Shown: piece after piece, positions 42,341-50,486 of the stretch | Layout of the letters: each line of letters begins with the position of its first letter | Numbering within the stretch: the stretch's first letter is position 1 | DNA from: Leucobacter sp. PH1c | GTDB lineage: Bacteria > Actinomycetota > Actinomycetes > Actinomycetales > Microbacteriaceae | Reading direction: 5' to 3' | Length of the DNA: 64,000 nucleotides | Assembly (NCBI RefSeq): GCF_000633415.1 | Contig: NZ_AYMV01000001.1 | Location: forward strand, 1-64,000 | Notes under the pieces: model-generated | The model's database searches: none | Seen by the model: the letters and a program-made list of their open reading frames with translations, nothing else | Told to the model about the DNA's origin: nothing | Position numbers and translations under genes: made by a program

Positions 42341-43328
42341 CGCGCGGGGTACGGACAACCGGGGTACGGGCAAGCGGAGTACGGACAAGCGGAGTGCGGA
42401 CAAGCGGGGTGCTGGCGCAGAGGGTGATGCGCGGGGAGCGCCGGACGCGGCGCGGGATCGACCGGGGCTCGAACTCCGCGCGGGGGCGTCTCGCGCGGTG
42501 GTGGACCCCGAGCGCGGTGGGCGCCTCGCCTCGCTCCGTATCGGCGGGGTCGAGATCCTTGGCCGCGGCGTGCCGGGCGGCGGTGCGCCCGAGGCCTGGT
42601 TCGACGGATGCTTCCCGATGGCTCCGTTCGCTGGCCGCCTGACGGGCGATCGCGTGACGTACGGCGGGGTGTCGCACGCGCTGCCGCGCCCGTCGGCCGG
42701 GGTCGAGGCGGCCCACGGCGTCGTCGACCGTGTCCCCTGGGAGGTGCGCGAGGCCTCGCCGCGGCGCGTGCGGCTGCGCGCCGAGCTGGCCCGGCCGTGG
42801 CCTTTCGGGGGCTGGGCCGAGCAGGAGATCGAGCTGCGCGAGACGGGGATCGAGCTCGTTCTGCGCTGCGGCAACGAGGAGCGCGAGATGCCCGTGTCGC
42901 TCGGCTATCACCCGTGGTTCGCGCGCGAGGCGGCGGGGGAGCGGGCGCGGCTGCGCTTCGCCCCGGAGGCCCGCTTTGCCCCGCTCGCGCCCGGGCTCTT
43001 CGGCGAGCCGGTGCCCGGCCGAACCTCCGCAGACGCCTCCCGCCGAACCGCCGCGGACGCCTCCGGCCGCGCCGCGTCCCCCGATCCCGCCCCGGGGTCT
43101 CGCGACGACTCGTTCCTCCATACGGGGGATCCCGAGATCGCGTGGGGCGCCCTGCGGGTGACCCTCGTGTCGTCGAGCGACGTGTGGCACGTGTTCGACG
43201 CGCAGGAGCCGGCGTTCTGCGTCGAGCCGCTCACGGCGGCCCCCGACGGCCTCCGGCCGGAGCGGACGCGCATCGTGGGCCCGGGCGCGCCCGCCGAGCT
43301 CCGCTTCGGGCTGCGCTGGGACTCGTGA
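42333..43328 (+). CDS. Aldose 1-epimerase-like protein
   Basis: A 331-residue beta-sandwich protein of the galactose mutarotase superfamily. The stretches CFPMAPFAGRLTGDRVTYGG and AAHGVVDRVPWEV carry the conserved Arg and His of the group, and MPVSLGYHPWFAR matches the later catalytic region. About 45 N-terminal residues are an Arg/Lys/Asp-rich lead encoded by 15-bp repeats. GTG 42333 overlaps the TetR 3' end. It lies just upstream of the GntR-controlled sugar-acid cluster and may supply the correct sugar anomer, though it precedes the palindrome at 43347 and may be separately transcribed. Confidence 0.82.
   Translation: MTDARGTDNRGTGKRSTDKRSADKRGAGAEGDARGAPDAARDRPGLELRAGASRAVVDPERGGRLASLRIGGVEILGRGVPGGGAPEAWFDGCFPMAPFAGRLTGDRVTYGGVSHALPRPSAGVEAAHGVVDRVPWEVREASPRRVRLRAELARPWPFGGWAEQEIELRETGIELVLRCGNEEREMPVSLGYHPWFAREAAGERARLRFAPEARFAPLAPGLFGEPVPGRTSADASRRTAADASGRAASPDPAPGSRDDSFLHTGDPEIAWGALRVTLVSSSDVWHVFDAQEPAFCVEPLTAAPDGLRPERTRIVGPGAPAELRFGLRWDS
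42345..42404 (+). repeat. 15-bp tandem repeat (4 copies) in the epimerase gene
   Basis: Four copies of a unit like CGGAGTACGGACAAG, with a weaker fifth to 42419, encode the charged five-residue repeat at the N-terminus. Confidence 0.87.
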
Positions 43329-43346
43329 TCCCCGGTCAGCGCGCGT

Positions 43347-43354
43347 GCTATAGC
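43347..43354. promoter_or_regulatory. GCTATAGC palindrome upstream of the GntR gene
   Basis: The palindrome GCTATAGC lies 85 bp before the GntR start in the 111-bp gap after the epimerase gene, within the AT-rich context TGCTATAGCGATGGGGTAAA. It is site 1 of four in this region and fits autoregulation by the GntR protein. Confidence 0.6.
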
Positions 43355-43439
43355 GATGGGGTAAACTGGGCGCTCGGGCTGCGCGTCCTGTGACCCGCCA
43401 CCCCTGGGATGGTCACCGTTGACCCACGATTGGACCTAC

Positions 43440-44111
43440 ATGTCGCTGAGCAATCTGAAGAGTTCGAGCATCTCGGACACGGTGACCACCGAGCTGCGCG
43501 AGGCGATCCTCGCCGGCGATTTCGAGCCGGGGGCCCGGCTCGTCGAGCGCCACCTGGCCGAGCAGCTGGGGGTGAGTCACATCCCCGTGCGCGAGGCCCT
43601 CGCCCGGCTCACGGAGGAAGGGCTCGTGGAGCGCGAGCCGCGTCGGGGCGCACGCGTCGCCGAGCTCGGCGAGACCGAGCTCGAGGAGGTCTCCAGCCTC
43701 CGTTCGGTGCTCGAGCGCTTCGTCGTCGAGCGGGTGCAGGCGCGCTGGCAGCCCGAGCACGAGGCCGAGCTCCGCGCCATCGTCGACCGCATGGCCGAGG
43801 CGGCCGCGGCGGGCGACGTCGATCTGCTCTTCACGCAGGACCGGCGCTTCCACGAGGCGCTCTGGACGCTCGCCGAGCACTCGGTCCTCGCCGACATCGC
43901 GTCGCAGCTCCGCGGGCGCATCAACAGCTTCCTGAAGGCCGCGAACTCCGCTCTCGCGCGCGACGAGCTCGAACGCCACGTGCAGGCGCACGAGGACCTC
44001 ATCGCGGCGATCGCGAGCGGCGATCTGGCTCGCGCACAGGACTCGATGACGCAGCACATCGAGGACGCCGTGACCCGCGTCTCGGCGACCGGCCGCGACG
44101 ACGCGAGCTAG
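43440..44111 (+). CDS. GntR family (FCD/FadR type) transcriptional regulator
   Basis: A 223-residue GntR regulator. The winged helix has EAILAGDFEPGARLVERHLAEQLGVSHIPVREALARL (about residues 21-57), and the C-terminal FCD domain has metal-type ligand residues in TQDRRFHEALWTLAEHS and ERHVQAHEDLIAAI. FCD domains commonly sense sugar acids, keto acids or related metabolites. It sits at the head of the sugar-acid cluster and the GCTATAGC palindromes recur at its own promoter and those of the importer and downstream enzymes, so it is the likely regulator. ATG 43440 is preceded by no strong Shine-Dalgarno. Confidence 0.88.
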   Translation: MSLSNLKSSSISDTVTTELREAILAGDFEPGARLVERHLAEQLGVSHIPVREALARLTEEGLVEREPRRGARVAELGETELEEVSSLRSVLERFVVERVQARWQPEHEAELRAIVDRMAEAAAAGDVDLLFTQDRRFHEALWTLAEHSVLADIASQLRGRINSFLKAANSALARDELERHVQAHEDLIAAIASGDLARAQDSMTQHIEDAVTRVSATGRDDAS

Positions 44112-44112
44112 C

Positions 44113-45045
44113 GTGCGCACCGAGTGGCCCACCGCGGCCGAGGCCGTCGCGGAGGACCTCCCGGGACCCGCCGGGCTGCGGCTCGCGGAGTCTCCGCGCG
44201 TCTCCGTGGACGGGCGCACGCTCTGGTTCGTCGACATCTCGGATCGGCGGCTCTGGCGCGCACCGATCGCGCGGCTGCATGATCGCGCCGCCTACGTGTC
44301 GCGCGAGCTCCCCGCCGAGCCTGGTTTCGTCGCGCCGGATCCCGCCGCCCCCGAGTCGCCGCTCGTCGGCTTCCCGGACGGGCTCTTCCGCGTCGACTGG
44401 GCGACCGGGGAGCGCGAGCTCGTGTGCGCCGTGCCCCCGGCCGAAGCCCCCGTGCGCATCAACGACGGCGCCGTCGCGCCCGACGGGTCCGTGTGGTTCG
44501 GCACGATGAACCTCGGCGCGGAGGACGCGCCGGCGGGCACCCTCTTCCGGGTCGCGGCGGGGGGTGGTGCCGCCAGTGCCGAGGCTGCCACCGGAGCCGG
44601 TGCCGAGGCCGTGGCGCAGGCCCTCGACGGTCCTGCCGCCTGCTGGAACGGGATCGGCTGGAGCCCCGACGGCGCGGTGGCGTACGCCACGGACACGCTC
44701 GGCGGCGAGATCCGCAGCTACACGGCTCAGGGGGAGCCCCTCGGGCGGATCCCGGTGCCCGGGGCGGGCGCCGAGGCCCTGCCCGACGGCCTGCTCGTCG
44801 ATCGCAGCGGCGCGCTGTGGAGCGCGATCTGGGGCGGGAGCGTCGTGCTGCGGCTCCGCCCGGAATCGGCGCACGCGGTGCGGTGCGTCGGGGCGATCCG
44901 GGTCGCGGGCGCCCGGCCGACGGCGCTCGCCGAACTGCCCGACGGCGGGCTCGTGATCACCCGGGCCGCCGACGCGGCGGGGAGCGGGGCGCTCGCGCAC
45001 GTTCCCGCGGCCGCCGTTGCCCGCCTGCGCGAAGCGGAGGAGTAG
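44113..45045 (+). CDS. SMP-30/gluconolactonase family lactonase
   Basis: A 310-residue six-bladed propeller lactonase. Metal ligands of the family are visible: Glu in LAESPRV (about residue 26), Asn in RINDGAV, Asn in CWNGIGWSPDG and Asp in LPDGLLVD. It hydrolyses sugar lactones, such as those formed by a dehydrogenase, to the sugar acid. GTG 44113 starts 1 bp after the GntR stop, so the two are cotranscribed. It is the second step of the proposed pathway. The specific sugar is not shown by the sequence. Confidence 0.88.
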   Translation: MRTEWPTAAEAVAEDLPGPAGLRLAESPRVSVDGRTLWFVDISDRRLWRAPIARLHDRAAYVSRELPAEPGFVAPDPAAPESPLVGFPDGLFRVDWATGERELVCAVPPAEAPVRINDGAVAPDGSVWFGTMNLGAEDAPAGTLFRVAAGGGAASAEAATGAGAEAVAQALDGPAACWNGIGWSPDGAVAYATDTLGGEIRSYTAQGEPLGRIPVPGAGAEALPDGLLVDRSGALWSAIWGGSVVLRLRPESAHAVRCVGAIRVAGARPTALAELPDGGLVITRAADAAGSGALAHVPAAAVARLREAEE

Positions 45046-45385
45046 CGGAAGGCTCGGGCAGCAGCAGCAGCAGCAGCAGCCGCAGCGGCCGGCAGCGGCC
45101 CGGAGCCTCGCGCGGCAGCGGTCCAGAGCCTCGCGCGGCAGCGGCGGGACGCTGCGCGCTCCGGATCCGCCCCCGAGGATCCGGTCGGGCCGGCCGACGC
45201 TCACCCCGCGCGATCCCCCCAGGCCCCGCGCGATCCCGCCAGGCCCCGCCTGATCCGGCCCGATCCCGCCGCGCGCGGGAAGATTTCACCCGCTGTTCCG
45301 GTCCGCGGATGGACACCGGAGGGCTTATGCTAGATACTATAGCGACGGCATGCAGTTGAGTGCCGGCCATCATCTTGGAGGAACA
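45046..45385. other. 340-bp repeat-rich non-coding region before the importer operon
   Basis: I see no gene here. It begins with about seven GCA triplets (45058-45079), then a 19-bp unit starting GAGCCTCGCGCGG twice, 23 bp apart (45103 and 45126), then repeated AGGCCCCGC-type blocks near 45217-45260. The last 80 bp turn AT-rich and hold an ACTATAGC site (45336-45343) and the ribosome site of the binding protein. Confidence 0.65.
45310..45343 (+). promoter_or_regulatory. Promoter region with ACTATAGC operator for the importer operon
   Basis: A TGGACA hexamer (45310-45315) and GCTAGATACTATAGC (45329-45343) lie about 45-75 bp before the binding-protein start. The same GCTAGAT-CTATAGC arrangement occurs at 56206-56220, with one base different. 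The exact -10 is uncertain. Confidence 0.55.
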
Positions 45386-46933
45386 ATGTTGTTGCGAAAG
45401 AAGCTTGCGACGGGCGCCCTGGCCCTCGCCACCCTGTTCACCCTGACCTCCTGTGCCGGCACTGGCGGCGGCACGCTCGGGTCGGGCTCAGGCGGGGACG
45501 CCCCCGCGGAGATCACCGTCGCGGCTGCGCAGGGGATCCCCCAGCTCAACCCCGCGATCCGCACCTTCGCGTGGGAGGAAGTGCTCTTCCCCCTGCTCTG
45601 GAACGGCCTCACGGAGACGAGCGAAAGCGGCGAGATCGAGGGCGATCTGGCCGAGAAGTGGACCGTCAGCGACGACCAGAAGACCTGGACCTTCTCGCTC
45701 CGCGACGGCGTCACGTTCTCCAACGGCAAGGCACTCACGGCCGACGACGTCGTCGCCTCGTTCGAGTACTACCTCGCGCCCGAGACCTCCACGCAGGAGA
45801 AGACGAAGATCGAGGCGATCACGAGCGTGACCGCCGTCGACGAGCGCACGGTCGAGTTCCAGCTCGACGCCCCCACCGCCACCTTCCCGGCCGGAATCGT
45901 GTGGGTCAAGGTGATGGACATGGACGCGCTCGACCAGATCGACAAGAACCCGATCGGCACCGGCCCGTACACCGTGAAGTCGTTCACCCCGGACAACTCC
46001 GTCACCCTCGTGCGCAACGACGACTACTTCGGCGATGCGCCCGCGCTCGAGACGATCACGATCGAGAAGGCCGCCGAGTCGACCGCCGCGGTCACCGGGC
46101 TGCGCTCGGGCGACATCGACGTGCTCTGGTCGGTGCCCCAGGGCGACGTCGCCCAGTTCGAGGGCGACTCGGCCGTCTCGCTCGTGCGCCCCGAGAACCC
46201 GAGCCAGTGGCCGAGCTGGGAGATGGACACCACCTCCGCCCCGTTCAACGACGTGCGCGCCCGCCAGGCGCTCGCCTACGCGATCGACCGCGACGCGATC
46301 CTCGAGGCCGCCTACGCGGAGCAGGGGCACCTCGCCCCGACAAACAACGCGCTCGGCGAGAACAACCCCTGGTACGGCGGCGACCTCACCGACTACAGCT
46401 ACGACCTCGACAAGGCCAAGGAGCTCTTCGCGGCCGCGGGCGTCACGGAGGGCACCACGCTCACCTGGTGGGGCGTCGCCGGGCAGTACCCCGAGTGGAA
46501 CACGAGCGCCGAGATCCTCCAGGCCAGCCTGAAGGAGATCGGGATCACGCTGAAGATCGAGAACAACGACATCGGCACCTGGGTCGAGAAGTTCTACCCC
46601 GCGGGGAAGAGCTACCCGGCGACGATCGTGCCGAACTTCCAGTCGACGCCGCCGGAGCCGGCGTACTCGCTGAACTTCTACCGCGAGGGCCGCTGCGAGT
46701 GCAACTGGGCGAACCCCGACTTCGAGAGCGCCTTCGACGCGGCCGTCGGCGAGCCCGACGAGGCGGCGCGCAAGACCAAGTGGGGTGAGGTGCAGACCAT
46801 CATCAACCGCGAGGTGCCGCTCATCGTTCCGATCCAGGCCACCGTGGTGACCGCGACCGACAGCGCGCTCGGCGGGGTCTGGGTCGAGGGCGGCGGCCAG
46901 CTCCACCTCGAGAACGCCAGCTTCAAGGGATAA
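45386..46933 (+). CDS. Peptide/opine-type ABC substrate-binding lipoprotein (family 5)
   Basis: A 515-residue solute-binding protein of the DppA/OppA family. The signal ends in a lipobox (FTLTSCAGTG). Typical motifs are EEVLFPLLWNGLTE, KWTVSDDQKTWTFSLRDGVTFSNGK and IDKNPIGTGPYTVKSF. TTGGAGGAAC precedes ATG 45386. Family members carry peptides, opines, or sugars and oligosaccharides. The sugar-acid enzymes downstream suggest a glycoside, sugar or modified sugar ligand. Expression is probably GntR-controlled via the site at 45336. Confidence 0.93.
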   Translation: MLLRKKLATGALALATLFTLTSCAGTGGGTLGSGSGGDAPAEITVAAAQGIPQLNPAIRTFAWEEVLFPLLWNGLTETSESGEIEGDLAEKWTVSDDQKTWTFSLRDGVTFSNGKALTADDVVASFEYYLAPETSTQEKTKIEAITSVTAVDERTVEFQLDAPTATFPAGIVWVKVMDMDALDQIDKNPIGTGPYTVKSFTPDNSVTLVRNDDYFGDAPALETITIEKAAESTAAVTGLRSGDIDVLWSVPQGDVAQFEGDSAVSLVRPENPSQWPSWEMDTTSAPFNDVRARQALAYAIDRDAILEAAYAEQGHLAPTNNALGENNPWYGGDLTDYSYDLDKAKELFAAAGVTEGTTLTWWGVAGQYPEWNTSAEILQASLKEIGITLKIENNDIGTWVEKFYPAGKSYPATIVPNFQSTPPEPAYSLNFYREGRCECNWANPDFESAFDAAVGEPDEAARKTKWGEVQTIINREVPLIVPIQATVVTATDSALGGVWVEGGGQLHLENASFKG

Positions 46934-46934
46934 C

Positions 46935-47897
46935 GTGACCAGATTCATCCTTCGGCGGGTGGCGATCAGCATCCTCATGCTGATCGCCACCTCGCTCCTC
47001 GTCTTCATCGTCCTCCGGCTCCTGCCGGGCGACCCGGTGATCACTCGTCTCGGCTCCACCCCCGGCGTCGACGCGGAGATGATCGAGCGGCTTCGCGCCG
47101 AAGCGGGGCTCGACGCCCCGATCTGGCAGCAGTACCTGAACTGGGTGGGCGGCATGTTCCGCGGCGACTTCGGCCAGTCGTACTTCAACCAGTTCTCCGT
47201 GAACGAGCTCATCGCGCAGCGCCTGCCCGCCACGCTCGAGCTCACGCTGATCGCGGTGCTGCTCGCGCTCGTGATCGCCGTCCCCACCGCGGTGTTCGCG
47301 TCGCTCAAGCCGCTCGGCTGGCTCGACCGGGTGCTCACCGCGATCTCCACCGCCGGCATGGCGCTCCCGCAGTTCCTCATCGGCATCGTGCTGATCGTGG
47401 TCTTCGCGGTGACGCTGCGCTGGCTCCCCGCCCGCGGTTACGTGCCCTTCTCGGAGGATCCCGCGCTCAATATCGTGGGCATGATCCTCCCGTCGATCAC
47501 GCTCGCGCTCGCCTCCGCGCCGCTCCTCATCCGCTTCCTGCGGGCCTCGATGATCGAGACGCTCGCCGCGCCGTTCATCCGCACGGCGCGCGGCAAGGGC
47601 GTCGACCGGGCCGGTGTGGTCGTGGGGCACGCCCTGCGCAACGCGTTGATCCCGGGCCTCACGATGCTCGGCCTGATCGTCGGGTACACGCTCGGCGGCG
47701 TCGTCATCATCGAGTACGTGTTCGGCATCCCCGGGCTCGGCTCGCTCGCGATCGACTCAGTGTTCAAGCGCGACTACGCCGTGCTGCAGTCCGTCGTGCT
47801 CCTCATCAGTGCGATGTTCATCCTGACGTCGCTGATCGTCGACCTGCTGTACGGGGTCCTGGACCCGCGTCTGCGAGTGGGGAAGAACCGTGGCTAA
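46935..47897 (+). CDS. Peptide/opine-type ABC permease, DppB-like
   Basis: A 320-residue permease with six membrane helices and the DppB-type N-terminus FILRRVAISILMLIATSLLVF. The EAA-like loop is RTARGKGVDRAGVVVGHALRNALIP. GTG 46935 starts 1 bp after the binding-protein stop. Its 3' end overlaps the second permease by 8 bp. Confidence 0.94.
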   Translation: MTRFILRRVAISILMLIATSLLVFIVLRLLPGDPVITRLGSTPGVDAEMIERLRAEAGLDAPIWQQYLNWVGGMFRGDFGQSYFNQFSVNELIAQRLPATLELTLIAVLLALVIAVPTAVFASLKPLGWLDRVLTAISTAGMALPQFLIGIVLIVVFAVTLRWLPARGYVPFSEDPALNIVGMILPSITLALASAPLLIRFLRASMIETLAAPFIRTARGKGVDRAGVVVGHALRNALIPGLTMLGLIVGYTLGGVVIIEYVFGIPGLGSLAIDSVFKRDYAVLQSVVLLISAMFILTSLIVDLLYGVLDPRLRVGKNRG

Positions 47898-48759
47898 TCT
47901 CACCACCCAGAAACTGCTCCTGCCCATCATGCGCCGCGGGGGCGCCCTCCGCCGCACGCCGTGGCAGACCTGGGTCGCCGTCGGCGTGCTCGGCGTCATT
48001 GCGATCGCCTGCATCGCCGCCCCGCTCGTGGCCCCCTACGACCCGACCGCGCAGTCCTCCGACCGCTTCGCCGGGATGAGCGCCGCCCACTGGTTCGGCA
48101 CCGACGAGCTCGGCCGCGACCTGCTGAGCCGCGTGCTCCACGGTGGACAGCTCACTCTCTTCATCGTGCTCGGCGCGACCGCCGTCGCGATGGTCATCGG
48201 CACGATCTGGGGTATGGCCGCCGCGTTCCTGCGCGGCTGGCTCGACGAGGTACTCATGCGCCTCGCCGACACGGTCATGGCGATCCCGCAGATGCTCTTC
48301 GCGCTCGTGTTCATCTCCGCGTTCGGGGCGACCCCCGTGAAGCTCGCGGTGATCATCGGCGTGCTCCTCACCCCGACGACGGCGCGCCTCGTGCGCTCCT
48401 CCGTGCTGGGCGAGATCCAGGCCGACTACTTCACGGCCGCCGTCTCGTACGGCGCCTCGAAGGGCCGCCTCCTCACCCGCGAGGTGCTCCCGAACGTCGC
48501 CGGCCCCATCACGGTGCAGGCCGCGATCAATGCGGCCAACGCGCTGCTGCTCGAGGCCTCGATGAGCTTCGTGGGGCTCGGGATCCAGCCGCCCGAGGCG
48601 ACCTGGGGCACGCTCGTGCAGCAGGGCTACCAGAAGATGTACCAGTCGACGGGCTACGTGCTGTTCCCGGCCATCTTCATCTTCATCACCATCTGGATGC
48701 TCAACCTGCTGGCCGACCAGCTGGGCGAGACCGCGCAATCGAAGGGACGGAAGCGATGA
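47890..48759 (+). CDS. Peptide/opine-type ABC permease, DppC-like
   Basis: A 289-residue permease of the DppC type. It has the N-terminal LVAPYDPTAQSS, HWFGTDELGRDLLSRVLHG and FVGLGIQPPEATWGTL motifs diagnostic of this subunit, with about six helices. GTG 47890 is the start. It pairs with the DppB-like permease and overlaps the ATPase gene by ATGA. Confidence 0.95.
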   Translation: MANLTTQKLLLPIMRRGGALRRTPWQTWVAVGVLGVIAIACIAAPLVAPYDPTAQSSDRFAGMSAAHWFGTDELGRDLLSRVLHGGQLTLFIVLGATAVAMVIGTIWGMAAAFLRGWLDEVLMRLADTVMAIPQMLFALVFISAFGATPVKLAVIIGVLLTPTTARLVRSSVLGEIQADYFTAAVSYGASKGRLLTREVLPNVAGPITVQAAINAANALLLEASMSFVGLGIQPPEATWGTLVQQGYQKMYQSTGYVLFPAIFIFITIWMLNLLADQLGETAQSKGRKR

Positions 48760-50486
48760 GCCGCGCAGCAGCCCCCGACGCACCCGTGCTGACCGTGACC
48801 GACCTCACCGTGGGCTACGGGGAGGCGCAGCCCGTGCAGGGCATCAGCTTCGAACTGCGCCGCGGCGCGAAGATCGGCATCGTGGGCGAGTCCGGATCCG
48901 GCAAGTCGCTCACGGCGCTGTCGATCATGCGCCTCACCGACGGCGCCACGCTCGGCGGCAGCATCCGCCTCGGCGAGACCGAGCTCACCGAGCTCAGCCA
49001 GCGCCAGATGGAGAAGCTGCGCGGCGGCCGCGTCGCGATGGTCTACCAGGACCCGATGAGCTCGCTGAACCCGGTCATGACGATCGGCGCGCAGCTCATC
49101 GAGGCGATCCGCCTCCACAGCGCCGTGAGCAAGCGCGCGGCGCACGCGCGCGGGGTCGAACTGCTTACCGAGGTCGGCGTGCCGCTCCCCGAGCAGCGCA
49201 TGAGCCAGTACCCGCACGAGTTCTCGGGCGGCATGCGCCAGCGGGTGATGATCGCGATGGCGATGTCCGGCAACCCCGAGGTGCTCATCGCCGACGAGCC
49301 GACGACCGCGCTCGACGTCACCACGCAGGCGCGCATCATCGACCTCCTCGACCGCCTCGCCGAGGAGCACGGCACGGCCGTGATCCTCATCACGCACGAC
49401 CTCGGCGTCGCCGCGGGCTTCTGCGAGGAGATCCACGTGATGCGGCACGGCCGCATCATCGAGTCCGCGCCCGCCCCCGAGCTGTACGCGAACCCGCAGC
49501 ACGACTACTCGCGCTCGCTGCTCGGCGCGGTCGTCGATCTCACCGTCGACGTGAACACGCCCATCCCCACGAGCGCCGACATCCTCGCCGCGGAGGGCGT
49601 GGCGCCGCGCCGGCTCGCCGCGCAGGCCGAGGTGGCCGGTCGTGGCGAGGTGCTCGTGAGCGTGCGCAAGCTGCAGAAGACGTTCCACCTGGGCGGCGGC
49701 CAGTCGGTCACGGCGATCAACGACGTCTCCTTCGACATCCGCCGCGGCGAGACCTTCGGCCTCGTGGGCGAGTCGGGCAGCGGGAAGTCGACCGTGTCGC
49801 GGGCCGTGCTGGCGCTCCAGGACGTCGACGCGGGCACCGTGACGATCGGGGGCCGCGACGTGCACGCGCTCCGCGGGAAGGAGCTGCGCAGCGCGCGGCG
49901 CGACATGCAGATGGTCTTCCAGGACCCCTTCTCGGCGCTCAACCGGCGCCAGACGGTCGCGCAGATCGTGGCGTCGCCGCTCGAGGCCCACGGCATCGGA
50001 TCCCCGCAGGAGCGCCGCGAGAAGGTCGCCGAGACGCTCGAGCTCGTGGGGCTCGGTCAGGGCTTCAACGACCGGCTGCCCGGCACGATGTCCGGCGGGC
50101 AGTGCCAGCGCGTGGCGATCGCGCGCTCGCTCGTGCTCGACCCCGAGTTCATGGTGCTCGACGAGTCGGTCTCGGCGCTCGACGTGTCGATCCAGGCGCA
50201 GGTGCTCAACCTGCTCCGGGATCTGCAGGCTCGCCTCGGCCTCACGTACCTGTTCATCAGCCATGATCTGGCGGTGATCCGCTACATGTCGAGCACGGTG
50301 GCGGTGATGCGCCGCGGCACGATCGTCGAGCAGGCGAGCCGCGACGAGCTGTTCGCGAACCCGCAGCACGCCTACACGCGCTCGCTCATGGCGGCGATCC
50401 CCGTCGCCGATCCGACGATCGAGCGCGAGCGCCGCAGGGAGGCTGCGCGACTCGCGGCCGAGCTCCAGGCGGAGGCGGCGGCGTGA
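48756..50486 (+). CDS. Peptide/opine-type ABC ATPase, fused double nucleotide-binding protein
   Basis: A 576-residue protein with two ATPase domains (DppD- and DppF-like) in one chain. Both have Walker A GESGSGKS, at about residues 43 and 343. The signatures are FSGGMRQRVMIAMAM and MSGGQCQRVAIARSL, and the Walker B motifs are VLIADEPTTALDV and FMVLDESVSALDV. Many bacteria encode these as separate genes; here they are fused. The stop overlaps the next GTG (GTGA). Confidence 0.95.
   Translation: MSRAAAPDAPVLTVTDLTVGYGEAQPVQGISFELRRGAKIGIVGESGSGKSLTALSIMRLTDGATLGGSIRLGETELTELSQRQMEKLRGGRVAMVYQDPMSSLNPVMTIGAQLIEAIRLHSAVSKRAAHARGVELLTEVGVPLPEQRMSQYPHEFSGGMRQRVMIAMAMSGNPEVLIADEPTTALDVTTQARIIDLLDRLAEEHGTAVILITHDLGVAAGFCEEIHVMRHGRIIESAPAPELYANPQHDYSRSLLGAVVDLTVDVNTPIPTSADILAAEGVAPRRLAAQAEVAGRGEVLVSVRKLQKTFHLGGGQSVTAINDVSFDIRRGETFGLVGESGSGKSTVSRAVLALQDVDAGTVTIGGRDVHALRGKELRSARRDMQMVFQDPFSALNRRQTVAQIVASPLEAHGIGSPQERREKVAETLELVGLGQGFNDRLPGTMSGGQCQRVAIARSLVLDPEFMVLDESVSALDVSIQAQVLNLLRDLQARLGLTYLFISHDLAVIRYMSSTVAVMRRGTIVEQASRDELFANPQHAYTRSLMAAIPVADPTIERERRREAARLAAELQAEAAA

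Noticed and set aside
45058-45079. GCA triplet repeat as possible coding repeat or CRISPR-like element
   Set aside because: It lies just after a stop codon in a stretch with no gene; the unit is only 3 bp, so it is a simple repeat and not a CRISPR array.
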